The translations under genes and the position numbers were made by a program. The notes under the pieces are model-generated. The model did not search any database and was not told the origin of the DNA. It worked only from the letters and a program-made list of their open reading frames with translations. A stretch of 64,000 nt of DNA, taken from NCBI GenBank assembly GCA_034401795.1, contig CM067370.1, positions 57,185,717 through 57,249,716 of the forward strand, in the 5' to 3' direction. Positions 41,726-53,702 of this stretch are shown piece by piece (position 1 is the stretch's first letter; each line of letters begins with the position of its first letter). The stretch comes from Chaetoderma sp. LZ-2023a. Lineage: Eukaryota > Mollusca > Caudofoveata > Chaetodermatida > Chaetodermatidae.

Positions 41726-43440
41726 AATAATAGGGGAGCGTAGGGCAATGCGTGAACAGTTTCATATACTATGCGTGATTTTTTAAACATAAAAATGATA
41801 TTGTAGTTTGGTGAGAGGGAACTAATAAGCAACTCTATGCCCCCCCCCCCCATCCATCGTCATACCACACACGCGCACTCACACACGTGCATGCGTGCAC
41901 GCCCGCGCACACATACGCACACGCCCGCACACACCATTGCCGCTGCCGTGGCCCCCACCGCCACCATCGCTGCTGACACCGCTGCGACTGATGCTGCCGC
42001 CAATAACGACATAACCACCAAACAGTAACAGCTACGACCAGTCATGGCGCTGTTGTAAAAGATACTCAGAACCACCATCATCACAATAACAACTTCAACC
42101 AGCACCAATGCCAATAGAACTCCTACAATAGTAAACACCACCACTACTGCAAGAAACACCATCAACACAAACCGCCACTACCATAACCACCATCACATCC
42201 ACCATCATCATCACCACAAACCACTGCAACAAGAAAAACTAAATTGCCTCATCGAAAATCAGCAACCTGTTTTTGATGTGCCAAATTCCTCCCCACCCCC
42301 ACCAGCCCACCCTTCCCTCATCTCTGAGATAATGGTATGGATAACTCATATAACAAATTCGGTTGAATTTCACTGAACGATGTTGGTCGAGATATCGCAA
42401 AGAACAAGATGTTTATAGGTAAACTGTTGACCCCTGGCCATAGGAACCAGAGCCGAATATAAATGTTCTCATCTAATCTGAAATCATATGGTTAGCTCAC
42501 ATAACAAATTTGGTTGAATTCTACCATAGGTTCTGGCAAACAGACAGACAGGCATGCAGGCAGGCAGGTAGGGGATATACCTTATAGGTGCTTAGCTGCA
42601 GATCGCAGTTCAATAAACCGCCATTTCCTTAGTCAGTTACCCAATCACAAAAGAATATTCCGGAAAATATCTAAAAACTACTCGATTTGACTACAATTTT
42701 AACACATCGAATGAAGTTGTCACGCAAAAGGATTTGCGGGGTTTTGGCCATATTTCAGATAAAATAATCCTGATCAGGGTCGGATAAACACGGGATCTGT
42801 GAATATTTCGGGAACTTATGGTCCGATTTGGCTCAAATTTTAACACAGTACTTTGGGTGTGATGCGACAAAATTCGTAATATTTGGAAAATAAACAAATC
42901 TGGAACCCGCAGTTTCTGAGATTATATCGAGTTTGTTTCAACATGTGAGGCATAACTATCAACCACAATCAACCTCAAAACAATATAACCCCGATCAGAA
43001 CACTAGGATGATGGGAAAGACTGCTAACAGAGAAACAGCACTGACAAGAACAGAAGGTGAGGTGGTGGTGTCGATGGATGGTGAAGGTGGTGGTGGTGGT
43101 GGTCCTGGTGATGGTGGTGGTGTTTGTGGGGACGAGGATAACAACGACAACAGTGACGATGATGCATGGTAGTGCTGGTGGTGGTGGTGGTGAGGGTGGT
43201 GGTTGTGTTGGTGGTAGTGGTGACAACGATGACGACGACGACAACGGTGACGATGACTGGATGGAAAGGAAAATGGCGCTCTGTAAACAAGGAGGGATTT
43301 CGATCCCATAAAGACTTCCGAACTCCTGAATATACCTCTGTTGTTGTCGTCGTCATTATCATCATCGCCATTGTTGTGTTTGCGGTCATGGGTACGTGGC
43401 ACCGAGGTAGTACTAGTAGCAGCAGTCGTCGTCTTCATCG
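41726..43440. other. Non-coding stretch with purine/pyrimidine and GGT/GAC-rich low complexity
   Basis: Includes a C-run at 41,838, CAC/GCACACAC tracts to 41,990, ACCATC-rich sequence to 42,240, and GGTGGT/GACGAT tracts at 43,060-43,260. Open frames here are compositional artefacts (poly-Val, poly-Thr, poly-His). No gene is supported. Confidence 0.75.
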
Positions 43441-43442
43441 TC

Positions 43443-43553
<111 letters not shown>

Positions 43554-43814
43554 CCGGGGTGGGGGTATAATGGGGGTGGGGGGGGGAGTAGGATGGTTGT
43601 TGTTGTTGATGGTGGCGGACTTGCTGGTTGTCGTGGTGATGGTGATAGTGGTAGTTGAGCGATATTGGTAGTCGTAGTGGTACTGTGAATTCTTATCAGT
43701 GGCTCGGTGTAAAAACATAAAATCATACATCCTATTGCCGGCGTATTCACATATTTTAGAGGCAGTCTTTCCGCGACTATATTGTTGGGTGGGGGGGGGG
43801 GGCGGTGCATTCCC

Positions 43815-44255
43815 AAATGTTTTGGTGTTCGTGCAAGGCGGACTATCTCGTCTGAGAGAGAATAACTACACATTTTTATTCAATTTTGAATAGATATTTA
43901 TGCTGGATGGGATAGAACGTAATTATAAACATATTCATTTCCTTCTTGCGTCTCAGTTCATGATTTCTATGTATTTTATGTGAAAAAACTTTGATATTGT
44001 TGTGCTTGCGTCTAGTCTTACAGGGGAGGCATAAAAAAGTGAATGGGGACAGATTTAGATTTGACGAGCTCTTTTATTACGTTGGATGTGTGGGGGTAAG
44101 AAAATGGCCGCTGTAAAAATATGGCGGACGCTTACCTGATACAAATTGCAAACATGAATAATTAATTCACTTACCATATTTTTTTACAAAAAATATTTCT
44201 TATTTTCATAATGACCCTTCAGCTTTAAGAATTATCATATGTCAAAGCATTTGTG
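43815..44255 (-). repeat. Right arm of the ~450-bp inverted repeat pair
   Basis: Inverted partner of 39,335-39,800 (see that entry). It contains TTACGTTGGATGTGTGG, AATGGCCGCTG and AATAATTAATTCACTTACC. Confidence 0.75.
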
Positions 44256-45570
44256 TGTAAACAGCATGAATTAATCCAGCTCTATCTTCACAATTAATTC
44301 ACACAGTTCATTACTCGTTGTTATACAGATACACGATCAATATTGATTAACTTTAAAACCGAAAAGATGCCCTGATGTTTCATATTAAACGAGCTTAGTG
44401 CCAGACTCTTGTTTGGAACCAGTACTTGAACATAAATCAGGATCTCTCCATCATGTGCGGCTGGAGTATGGAAGAGAATTCAATGAAACTTTTCTCCTGA
44501 CAACTGGTCAAATGTGTGTGTGAATCATTATAATAATGATCTTATGGCTGAATAAAGGCGAGCAAAACCGATTTAGAGCTGTTTTATTGTACCATTCTAT
44601 CGGTTGTTCAAAACTGATATCATCATTGATTTATTTACTCCAAAATTTCTATAACGGTGTCATCTTTAGAATTAGAAACAGTTACTAGACTAAGCCATTC
44701 AGGAATACGATAATAAGATTTCTTGCCATCCCCGGATAGTCACCAGAATTATGCTTTTACTACGTTTGGAAGCCAATGTATTGTTTAAAATACATTTTGT
44801 TTGGCCGCCAATTTGAAATCCAAGATGGCCGCCGATATAGGAAAATGTCAGCGTGGAGACCAACCTGGTGAAACTCCATGTGAACCTAGAAATGTTATTT
44901 GCCAGGTACCATCTACTACCACGGATGTTTAAGGTGAGTCTTATTTTCAGAGTCTGCCCTTGACTACCAGCAATCTCCGTATGTGCGGTATGCATCATCC
45001 CATGCCTAAATAAGTGTTGTATTGTTTATAACGATTTAATCAACATAGATCTGTCACAAAATGTTACGACCTGCTGTAGTCGGGGTGCACAAAAAAATTA
45101 AAAGGAAAATTGATTTTATATATATATTTTTATATTTTAGATATATATATTTTTTAATCAGTGTACTCCATCGTATTTCCGAAAAAATCCCCATATGTGG
45201 GCTTTGGGAATTTTTATCAACACTTCAAAATGTGTCCTTAAGTTCATGACACATTGACACAAGAGCTAGGTATGGCAAATTTATGGTTGGTAATTAAACA
45301 CTGATAGAAATTCATTAAACGATTACCCTTTGTTGATCATCATTTTTCATCATAACAGTTTGGTGTGATGACATCTTCATAATGAAATCCAAGATAGCGT
45401 CCATTTTGGCAGGAAAATTTATATTTCTTATCATCGACGATTCTACCTTTTCATTACCATTTCTTTTTCTTTGAGAATATTTTGCCGCAATTTCATTATA
45501 TATTTAATAATCTTTCAAATAAAGTAAATATTTTAGCATCCCTTAATTGTGTTTAGGCTAATAAACTAAC
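44256..45570. other. Intron 2 / non-coding DNA of the ADA2-like gene
   Basis: No coding exon was recognised on the minus strand after exon 2. AAGATGGCCGCC (44,823) and AT tracts (45,115-45,150) are present. A third ADA2 exon was sought here and not found. Confidence 0.5.
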
Positions 45571-45717
45571 CTGGATTGTACGGCGGATGTGTCGTAAACG
45601 TAAAACGTACAGTGTCATCTGTGCGGATACAGATGTGGCAATACGGACGATAGGTGGCATTTTGTATAAGCCAGTCAGTCGTATACAGTACAGCGCCGTG
45701 TGTATGTAAAATACCCC
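45571..45717 (-). CDS. ADA2/ADGF-like secreted adenosine deaminase, exon 2
   Basis: 147 bp with a minus-strand acceptor CTCTTTCTTTCAG just before it (45,730-45,718) and donor GTTAGT just after (45,570-45,565). Joined in phase 1 to exon 1, it encodes GGILHTHGAVLYTTDWLI, NATYRPYCHICIR and FTTHPPYNP. H-T-H is the first metal-binding His-x-His of the deaminase fold, and NATYRPYCHIC matches the ADA2-specific segment after it. It has no frame break. The enzyme family converts extracellular adenosine to inosine and has growth-factor activity. I infer normal function, but exon 3 onwards is not in view. Confidence 0.88.
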
Positions 45718-45883
45718 CTGAAAGAAAGAGAGCATATAGTCTACTTTGGTGAATGAGAACAAAAGCCGGATTTTAAACTACACCATTATTCATAACAGCT
45801 AGTCGAAAGACCCCATAATTAACCGCGACTAGGAACTAGTATAAGTTGGCTAGTATAAACTTACTAGTGTAAAGCGCCGGTAA

Positions 45884-45983
45884 GCTGTTGAGTATTTTGA
45901 AACTAATTTGACTAGGTACTATTGCTACCTATGGCACTGACAGCAACAATGCTCTGTCACATTAGTTTCCAAATATTCAACAT
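45884..45983. repeat. ~95-bp palindromic repeat, copy b (in ADA2 intron 1)
   Basis: From GCTGTTGAGTATTTTGAAAC to GTTTCCAAATATTCAACAT with a centre CTACCTATGGCA. The arms CAGCAACA and TGTTGCTA-like pair. It is followed by ~200 bp also shared with copies c and e. Confidence 0.85.
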
Positions 45984-46180
45984 AATCTTTATTAAATAAT
46001 AAATCCACGAAAGACATACAATTTGTACACGTGCCGGACTATTCCAGCTACATGACGGAGTGTAAATTATGAGTGTCACGTCACTCATGTCAGCCTACAT
46101 GTGACGTAATTGGCTAGGATTTCATATACTGGAGTGACAGATCGGTTCTCTCCATTAATATTGGGTTTCCTGAGCAGGTC
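45984..46180 (+). repeat. Flank shared by palindrome copies (unit 1)
   Basis: Blocks GACATACAATTTGTAC, GGACTATT, ATGTGACGTAATTGGCTA and GAGTGACAGATC also occur after copies c (46,670-46,850) and e (51,790-51,990), so the palindrome is the core of a longer repeat. Confidence 0.7.
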
Positions 46181-46429
46181 AAAATGTACAAGCAACCATT
46201 TTCGAGTGACCATCTGTCTATTGGGCCCAGGCGGTTCTATAAAACAGGTGTACGAACGACGATCTGCCTTTCAGAGCTATACTATTATGGCCTCAAAAGC
46301 ATTACATCATCAACTCACAAGTATTGCGAGACCATCGTTCTCTGATAAATGATCAGCTATTGGAACATCTGGAGGTGGTCGTTTAAGACAGGTTTGTCTA
46401 TAACCATGGTATCCATATCAACATGTTAC

Positions 46430-46860
46430 TCCATTATAAAGGGTATCCATTTCTAACTATGACCCGCCCATTTCTAGCTAAGCCCGGCCCATGATTTGAG
46501 CGTGCTGGGATCGATTTATATACTTGGAATCCTGAATTCCCAGAATCCCAATTTCACGCTAACAATACAGGTAACCTATTGAATAATTTGAAAGTAATTT
46601 GACTAGGTGCTGTTGCTACATATGGCAGTAACAGCGCCCAATTAAATTAGTTTCAAAATATTCAACAGAATTTTGTATTATATAGTAAAAACATACAATT
46701 CGTATACTTGGCGGACTATTCAATGTTCATGACAGACATAGATAGTTTGATTGAGGCATCGGCCTATACGTGACGCAATTGGTCATAAAAGTCATATACT
46801 TGAGTGACAGATCAGATTTCTCCATTACTGATGAATGAATTGGTTCCCTGGTATTGTCAT
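46430..46860 (+). repeat. Longer repeat unit around palindrome copy c (palindrome 46,575-46,669)
   Basis: Upstream TTTCTAGCTAAGCCCGGCCCA and AACAATACAGGTAACC match 51,640-51,740. The palindrome runs CTATTGAATAATTTGAAAG to GTTTCAAAATATTCAACAG. The downstream flank matches unit 1. It lies in ADA2 intron 1. Confidence 0.75.
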
Positions 46861-47429
46861 TTATCCATCAAAGTTATTGTCTACCATATGCAATGGCTCC
46901 TATCTTAGAAGCTCTTCTGATTTAATATTGGAAATTGGTAATGATCGAATGAAAATGGAATATGAATTTCAATTTAACTCTTCTGTGGGGAAAAAACCTA
47001 GAATTGATTCAACAAAATCTCCATGGAATTGGAATTACAATTGATCAACTAAAATTATTTTTATTTATACGGAACGAAACCATCATATGCTAAGATTTAT
47101 TTCGTTTCATTACGTTTACTTACACAATTTAAGTCTCTGAAATTTGACAATTTTAACAAATTTTTTTTCGGGCATTCTGGTGTAAATACGCACCTTTAAT
47201 ACGCTTACAATGCTGTATACGATACGTCTGTTGGAACAAAAGGTATGGTGCGTGTTCTCGAAGACACGTTGTCGAAAGACCATCTCTCTCATTGCTTGGC
47301 TCCAAAAGAGGTACGGTCTCTTGGGTTGACTGTATTTTCTTAAATTGGAACTGAGCAAATGAATTGAGGTGTATTTTAATGCAATTTTCAACGACTTGAA
47401 TACAATTCACCACGACTCTGGTTTCCTAC

Positions 47430-47757
47430 CTTTAGGCATCAGCCGAATGACCTTGAACACATTACTCTTCTCGATCAGCGGCCTGGCTTTGAAGAAATGC
47501 ATAGCAGGTAGAAATGGCGCTCCTCTCTCCGCTCTTTGGAATTCATCTTGTTTGAAATTCATTAACAAGGCATTAAGCGCCACTTCATCTGGAGTCAAAG
47601 AAACATCCCAACCAACAAGTCGTCCTCTTTCATCGTTCAGGATTGCCTGTCTCTCGCGCATGAACTGTTCTCGTTCGGCTGATTGTGATTCTGTTTCACC
47701 GAGAACGCAGGTCAAAATCAATGATAGAACTAGAAAACGTATGCAAGCAAGCGCCAT
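47430..47757 (-). CDS. ADA2/ADGF-like secreted adenosine deaminase, exon 1
   Basis: It starts at ATG 47,757 (CAAGATGGCG context). The signal peptide MALACIRFLVLSLILTCVLG is followed by ETESQSAEREQFMRERQAIL, a helical N-terminal ADGF region, and LPAMHFFKARPLIEKSNVFK then VIRLMPKG, which matches the ADA2 block before the catalytic His-x-His. The splice donor AAAG|GTAGGA is at 47,430/47,429, leaving phase 1, compatible with exon 2. A TATA-like TAAATATAA lies about 50 bp upstream on the minus strand. This is the only host protein gene recognised in the window. Intron 1 (45,718-47,429) contains two copies of the palindromic repeat family. Confidence 0.9.
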
Positions 47758-48860
47758 CTTGAGAGATAGTTAATTAGACGACAGCAAAATGTTGATTTGT
47801 GGAACTAGTTATATTTAATGCATTACCACAAACCTTCAGATTTGCAAAAACTTGTAGTGAACTATTAGCACACTTCCCTACATACATGTCTGCTTAGTGA
47901 TAAGAATAATCACGACCGTAACCCTGACCAACACACGGCAAGCTATCACAAGTTAATCACGATGTAAAACATAGTTATGTTGTTGAATTGGTTGAAACTA
48001 GACCTAATTAAGCTAGGAAATGATGCTTTCAGCTGTTTCGTATCAGATTAATAGCAAACTATTCAACAATCTGCATGTGTCGCTGCTTTCACGCTGACAT
48101 ACCTGAGTTTCGCGGTTGAAAGCGTGGATATAACGAAATGTACACGATTGCTATTACAGGTGTGTCTTATCTTATTCAGTGTAGCCATTTAACGCTTACA
48201 GACAAAAAGTGGCAGATTATTTATGATTTAAGGAATATTCTGTTACAGCAACAGGTTCCGATAAAATTAGTTTGAAAATATTCAATAGCATTCGTGTATA
48301 ATTGCATTGAAATTGATACACTGGGGTTTCAATGGATAAAGGGTTAAATAAGACAATGGAATTGAACATGTATACAGCATTGAACATTGGCACAGCCAAT
48401 AAAAAACTATCACCATGCTTAGTTTGTGACTTTCATCTGTACAGAATGACTTCTGGCATATAATTTTTCCCATCTGTTGGTAGATCTTAAAAAATATGGA
48501 TAAGTTGGCATTGTGCTCACATTGTGTAGTTCAATATGTAAATTATGGTCATTGAATTGTGTTCATTTGTGTACATGATCATTATATTACCACATTTGAA
48601 TAGCTTGCATGGGGAATATAGCATTTGCTACATGTGTTAAGTTGGCAATATTTAATACTTAGTATCTAATGCTAAGTAAATATGAGAAAGTATGGTACAC
48701 TGTTTCTATTTGTAGTAGGGGAGCAAATATGGCAAAAAGCCTCTATTTTAGGAATTTGCCATCGGAAAGATATATTTGATAGCTATGCAATTCTATATTA
48801 TCACATATGTCCTGTTTATGAAGATGCCGGTTGAAAAAATGAGTTATTGGCATGTTTTAG
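47758..48860. other. Non-coding upstream of ADA2-like gene
   Basis: No gene. It includes a half copy of the palindromic repeat (48,234-48,290). The proximal part should contain the ADA2 promoter. Confidence 0.5.
48234..48290. repeat. Palindromic repeat, copy d (right arm mainly)
   Basis: CAGCAACAG..., ATAAAATTAGTTTGAAAATATTCAATAG: the right arm is retained and the left arm is reduced to AGGAATATTCTGTTA. Confidence 0.55.
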
Positions 48861-49345
48861 CCCATCTCACATTTTGCATGATTTGGTAGGCATAAGTAGT
48901 ATATAAAATGGCGGTTCTGGACCACACCCTTCCTGGGAGGGTGTTGGGATAAGTCTCACCCACCAGCAGCTAAACAAGAAATCCGACCAGACCGGACCCA
49001 GGGTATCTAGCAGTTCCCAACCATAACATGAGTGGGCGAGAATCAGCACACATACCACAGCTGGTCTATACAATTGGGACTGCCAGGACCCCACCCAGGC
49101 CGAGCCCCATCACCCTCCCCGACCCGTAACTGTTTCAAAACAGTTTAGACCGTTTCAAAACAGTTCGAGCAGTTTCAAAACAGTTGTTCCATAGGCAGCA
49201 CCTGTCTCCCACTATCCTCTACACGTTTTGAAAAGACCCGGGTGGTTGAAAACCATCCTCAGGGTTAGGACCTCAAAACCGGCTGTGCTGTTTTATCCCC
49301 ATCTGATCAACATTACGACGGCAACACAGAAACCAGTGTTATAAA
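48861..49345. other. GC-richer stretch, no recognised gene
   Basis: A minus-strand frame at 48,867-49,094 (75 aa, with CVLILAHSCYGWELLDTLG) is open but has no recognisable family. Three GTTTCAAAACAGTT copies occur at 49,131-49,183. It may be part of an unidentified repeat. Confidence 0.35.
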
Positions 49346-49352
49346 CTAGGTG

Positions 49353-49417
<65 letters not shown>

Positions 49418-49445
49418 ACGCGCGTGCGTGCGTGCGTGCGTGTAT
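49346..49445. repeat. (GTGC)n microsatellite
   Basis: About 100 bp of TGCG tetramers with one GCGCACGCGC interruption. Confidence 0.97.
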
Positions 49446-49689
49446 GTGAAAGTGTGACAGTGTGGCTTTTCCCAAAATTAAGCCTAATCTATCCAATCTC
49501 CCGACTCGAATCTTCTAGAATCCCACTGTAGTGCAATCAGCACTAGAGTAAATACCCAGTCTCCATGCATTTTTCAGCCTTTTCAATCAAGCCACGAGAC
49601 CGTCAAGACCTACCTGCCACGAGAAGTTGCTGAGACAACACAATCAGCACTGCTGGCACCCTGTTTAGCCCAGGGCCACCACGCAGCAT

Positions 49690-50830
49690 GGATTGGCGGC
49701 AGCTCGGAAGACGTCGGATGCAGTTGTCTGTGATGGGAGTAATCATGCTCTACGTGTGCTCAAGCTGAATATGAGTGGGGTGCGATACACAAACCTTGGC
49801 ATAGCCCAAGTACAGCACAGTCACGCCCACTGTGCAGTGCCAGCTCGCTCCACGAGCAAGTTTCCAACATGAAAGCTAAGCTGATTGCCACGATTATGTG
49901 GGATAACCCTACGTCCAAGGTGGTACTGACTCTCGTGTGCCAGCCCTAGATCCTCGTGGCCACTGGTTAGACGAAGTCGAGGTTACGACTTTGTCTCCTG
50001 TTAATAGAGACAGCAATCAGCCAGATCGCGTCGCTCACTGAGAACGCTCGCCCCAGCCACTATAAGTTTGAAGTCACTTAGCTTACCCACCTGTTGACCA
50101 CCCCTCAAATCTGAACCAGGACTGCTACAGCTGTGAAATCTGCGATAATCCATTGTACTTTCAACTCTAACTGCTGGTTATCTGTGGCTGGAACTGTTGA
50201 TGCACTCGCTCCACACGTAGGATTCGCTGTCTAGAATCCTCACGTTTTAGTTCCTGGTCATTCGCATATCATGCCAGATGTGAAATTGTGGAGTGTTCAT
50301 CATTAAACCATCAAGATGTTCAGTGTACACCCGAACGAACAGCTTGTCCCGCATCAAGGTCGGGTTCACGTGTGTGATCTTGAGGAGGGAGAGGACTGGC
50401 GCTGCAACATGCATTTCTACATTTGATTGCAAGCTGAACCCAGGGAATCCCTCATTACACCCCCATGGCATAGGACCCCTTCCCATTCACATAGTAGGCA
50501 GGTCCATGAGCCAGTGGAGCCAGGACTTGGTACTCATCGTTCACATAAGTGGCGTCTACGGTGCTGTTGCTCTGCACAATCTCCCACCTGCTAACAATCT
50601 GCGGGAGCTCTACATCCTTCTCAGCCGTGATCTCGAGCTTGAACTTGAACATCATGCTCCGCATCTCACGAATCTGTCCCGACATGGCAAAGTCGATAGA
50701 GTGTTCACATTATGGATATCAGGACGAATGACTGCCAGACAGGCCTACTGTTGATCCGTATGATGCGAGGTCGTGGGCTCAACCGCTCGGTCCTGATGTT
50801 GTACATACTGCTTCATGTTTCAGGTATCTT
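49690..50830 (-). pseudogene. P5: capsid-like structural protein fragment
   Basis: Reads opposite to P3 16,750-17,810. Recognisable blocks on the minus strand are KQYVQHQD-like near 50,815, MSGQIREMRSMMFKFKLEIT, DVELPQIVSRWEIVQSNSTV, YVNDEYQVLAPLAHGPAYYV, NEGFPGFSLQSNVEMHVA and ITHVNPTLMRDKLFV. After further breaks, the DFKL-type and cysteine-containing block follows down to ~49,700. It retains the region that P4 lacks and has fewer shifts around the middle than P3. Confidence 0.65.
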
Positions 50831-51080
50831 TACAGTGTCCCTGTAAAGACAAATGAAACGCCCTCATGTTCAGTAAGGTGGCCGGAAAAAGAAGTCCACA
50901 CCATGCCACACCCAACATCAGCATACAGATACACACCGAGCCTCTTGGATGGGTTTAGTCTTCTTTTTCCGGCTACACTCAGCAACTTCGTCAGCAACTT
51001 CGTCAGCAACTTCATCAGAAGCTTGAGGAACTTTGTCAGGAGCTTCGTCAGAGGTTCACTCAGAAACTTCGTCAGCAGCT
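50831..51080 (-). pseudogene. P5: DEV-repeat tail plus unrelated filler
   Basis: At 50,985-51,080 the minus strand encodes repeats of A/S-D-E-V as in the tail of the P3/P4 protein next to the capsid gene. Between the tail and the capsid fragment most of that gene is missing. Instead 50,880-50,972 is bounded by a perfect 14-bp inverted repeat (GCCGGAAAAAGAAG) and 50,827-50,847 is a short hairpin (CTTTACAG...CTGTAAAG). Confidence 0.5.
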
Positions 51081-51630
51081 AAAATAGGTGATGGAAGTGG
51101 GAGGGGAGGGCAAGTGAACAAGCAGGTCTTGACAGATAGAGGCACGGACTCTCGATGATCGGCCGCGGATGCACTGAAGGTGATGGTGGGCTATGGGCCC
51201 ATAGCTATGTAGGAGGAGCGGTAGTCTTGTGACATTCTTGGAGGGTATAGCTAGTGACTGGGGCAGGGTTCACGCTACTGTGCATATCGCATGCCATAAG
51301 AAAATAATTTCGTCCAAAGCAGATACCCACGTGAACATAAAAATGCAGTGATATAAACTATATCTCTCCGGTAGGTGAAGCTTCAATTTTTTAATCTCGG
51401 CTCCCCTACTATTGTGTGTTTATCCACAATATCTCTCGACTTAACGTTTCCTTCTGAAAGCTATTGTTTCTCACTAAGCTTTTCTCACAGTTTGCCATAT
51501 ACAGCTTGAAACATCATATTGATTGTTAGCCTCAAATGTTGTTGTGAATCAATCGGAGAAATTCTGTTTCTACATGATGACTTAATGTCTACATATGAAA
51601 GCTCGTGGTCATCTAATGGAGGAATCGAGT
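51081..51630. other. Non-coding, no gene seen
   Basis: No coherent frame or known repeat was identified. The GC content falls from left to right, marking the end of P5-derived DNA. Confidence 0.5.
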
Positions 51631-51995
51631 TTTAGCTATGCCCCGCCAATCTCTAGCTAAGCTGAACCACGTCTTGTCCATGTTGGGACTAATCGATCCC
51701 TGCCCTCTCTGAATCTCAATTTCCAGAAAACAATACAGGTAAGCTGTTGAATATTTTGAAACAAATTTGAATGGGCGCTGTTGCTGCCTACGAATGTTTA
51801 TTATATTGTAAAGACATACAGTTCGTACAACTTGACGGACTATTAAGCGTTTATGACGGACTAAATCGCGTCATTCATGCCGTAATTGACTATGATATCA
51901 ACTTACATGTGACGTAGTTGATTATGACGTCATATTGGCTGAGAAACTAGATTCATCAATTGTTCCTCATTTCATTCGGGAGCCTATCTAGGTAC
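51631..51995 (+). repeat. Longer repeat unit around palindrome copy e (left arm 51,743-51,790)
   Basis: Shares GCCAATCTCTAGCTAAGC, AACAATACAGGTAAGCTGTT, GACATACAGTTCGTAC, GACGGACTATT and ACATGTGACGTAGTTG with the copies at 45.9 and 46.6 kb. The right palindrome arm is missing. Confidence 0.7.
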
Positions 51996-52139
51996 TTAAG
52001 TAGATATGTGCGTCGAATGTTATAAGCAAGCAGCATTTATTTCCACATGGAAATTTCATTTAATTTTATTAAGCTCACAAACAAATATAACTTAAACGTG
52101 GCTGTCACATAACACATGTCCATGTTATATTTATATTGG

Positions 52140-52370
52140 TCAGGCCTCAGATCTGGGGGCACATGCAAATGCATTTGCATTTAAATGCATTTTAAAACTT
52201 TTTCCAAGTATTTGCACTTGCATTTGCATTTGAAGATTTCAAACCCCAACGTTTTGCATTTGCATTTAAATATTTTTGCTAAAGTATTTAAAATTTCAAA
52301 TGGTTTTCAAATGCGTATTCAAATACTTTTCATATAATGCTGTCTATATATATATAGACAGCATTCCAGC
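52140..52370. repeat. ATTTGCATTTGCATTT-rich simple sequence ending in a perfect 30-bp palindrome
   Basis: Variants of CATTTGCATTTAAATGC fill 52,160-52,330. The palindrome AATGCTGTCTATATA / TATATAGACAGCATT lies at ~52,338-52,367. A related CATTTAAATACTTTTGAAAG occurs at 54,693. No gene. Confidence 0.7.
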
Positions 52371-52710
52371 AAAGTAAACTCAAAATATTCAAAAGTCTTA
52401 TTAAATCATAACGACCACTGAAATATCAGCTTCTCAATTAATTCCATTTCTTATATTAACTGGTGTACATTCTGGAAACAAAATCGCTGGAAACTGTTGG
52501 TGTCTAAAGAGAGCAACAGATTTAAAAAACATGACAATAGAAAATGTTTAAAAGTCTTTCTTCTACTAACCATGTAGCAATTATATTTGGTATTAGTGTG
52601 ATAAGGGTTAATATAAGAGCTATAGTAAATGCTAATCAAAACAAACAATATTAACTCCCTTACTGCTACAGACCACCCAACAATAATTTATGAGCAATGC
52701 CGCTTGACTT

Positions 52711-52785
52711 GCTGAATATTTTGAAAAAGTTTGCCTGAAAGTTGTTTGTGGCTAAGTCAAATTGTTTTCGAAATATTTAACATGT
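52711..52785. repeat. Palindromic repeat, copy f
   Basis: GCTGAATATTTTGAAAAAG to TTTTCGAAATATTTAACATG, with shorter centre. The flanking 52,371-52,710 and 52,786-52,977 hold no gene. Confidence 0.6.
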
Positions 52786-52977
52786 CTAGAGATATAACCG
52801 CTGGAATATGTCATCTGCAAAACTCAGTCAGACGGTTAAATGTAGTCTTTAAAAAGTTACATTTTCTCTATAGCTCTTTCTAACTGAATTCAGGAGTTAA
52901 TGGGTTAGATTGTCCATACACGCGATGTCAATTCCCTCTAAGCAATAGATCTATAAACCAAACCAAACGAAAAACTT

Positions 52978-53072
52978 GCAAGATATTTTGAAGATGATTT
53001 GACTCGAAGCCAGTGCTGCCTTAATCAGCAACAACTACCCAAAAAATTTGGTTCAGACTTCAACAGAATTTC
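52978..53072. repeat. Palindromic repeat, copy g
   Basis: CAAGATATTTTGAAGATGATTT, centre CCAGTGCTGCCTTAATCAGCAACA, right arm diverged to GGTTCAGACTTCAACAG. Confidence 0.55.
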
Positions 53073-53252
53073 TCCTACATTATAAAGGCGTGTGTCAGGT
53101 TTATGTACAGACAAATGATTGTTTGAAAACAGCAGTTTGGTGTTGAAGCAGTAAAATTACACTCCGGTTTGGGTGCATTGATTTAAACAGTTCTTAACTT
53201 TTCAATGATACATGTACAGACCTGATACAACCGATTTTTTTAATGTAAGAAA

Positions 53253-53334
53253 TATTCTGTTGAATATTTTGAAATTAATTTATCTAGAAGTTGTTGCAAT
53301 ATATTCCAGTCAAATTATTTTCAAAATATTCAAA
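53253..53334. repeat. Palindromic repeat, copy h
   Basis: TTCTGTTGAATATTTTGAAAT to CAAATTATTTTCAAAATATT with centre GTTGTTGCAATATA. Confidence 0.7.
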
Positions 53335-53616
53335 TTTTTTCCTGCATGTCCTGTGTGGTTGCTGTCAAAAAGTGATTTAACGTATTCCATATCAGTGAAA
53401 GGGTTAATGGAATACATTGCTCAACAAAATGAATTTCTCATGAATAATGTAGATTTGCAAACAATTTGACTGTACTGGTTCCTGTGGGAGAAAAAGTTTT
53501 CTGTCATAATTTTCAAAGTAACAAAACTTTTAACTACAATAAACTATCGTTTATTTAACCCTTTCACCGATGAAACTGGCTTCTAAATCTCAATTTGAAT
53601 GTAACTATACAGGAAA

Positions 53617-53702
53617 GCTGTTGAATATTTTGAAATTAATTTTAATGGAGGCCCTTGCAAACTTATGCAGCACCAGCTTCCAGACAAATTAGTTTCAAAT
53701 AG
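53617..53702. repeat. Palindromic repeat, copy i
   Basis: GCTGTTGAATATTTTGAAATT to CAAATTAGTTTCAAAT. It is preceded by ATACAGGAA as in the longer units. 53,335-53,616 and 53,703-54,100 contain no gene. Confidence 0.75.

Noticed and set aside
45571-45717. Apparent loss of the ADA2 metal-binding His and a frameshift in exon 2
   Set aside because: This arises only if the exon is read in the wrong phase. With the phase 1 donor of exon 1, the frame is continuous and gives H-T-H.
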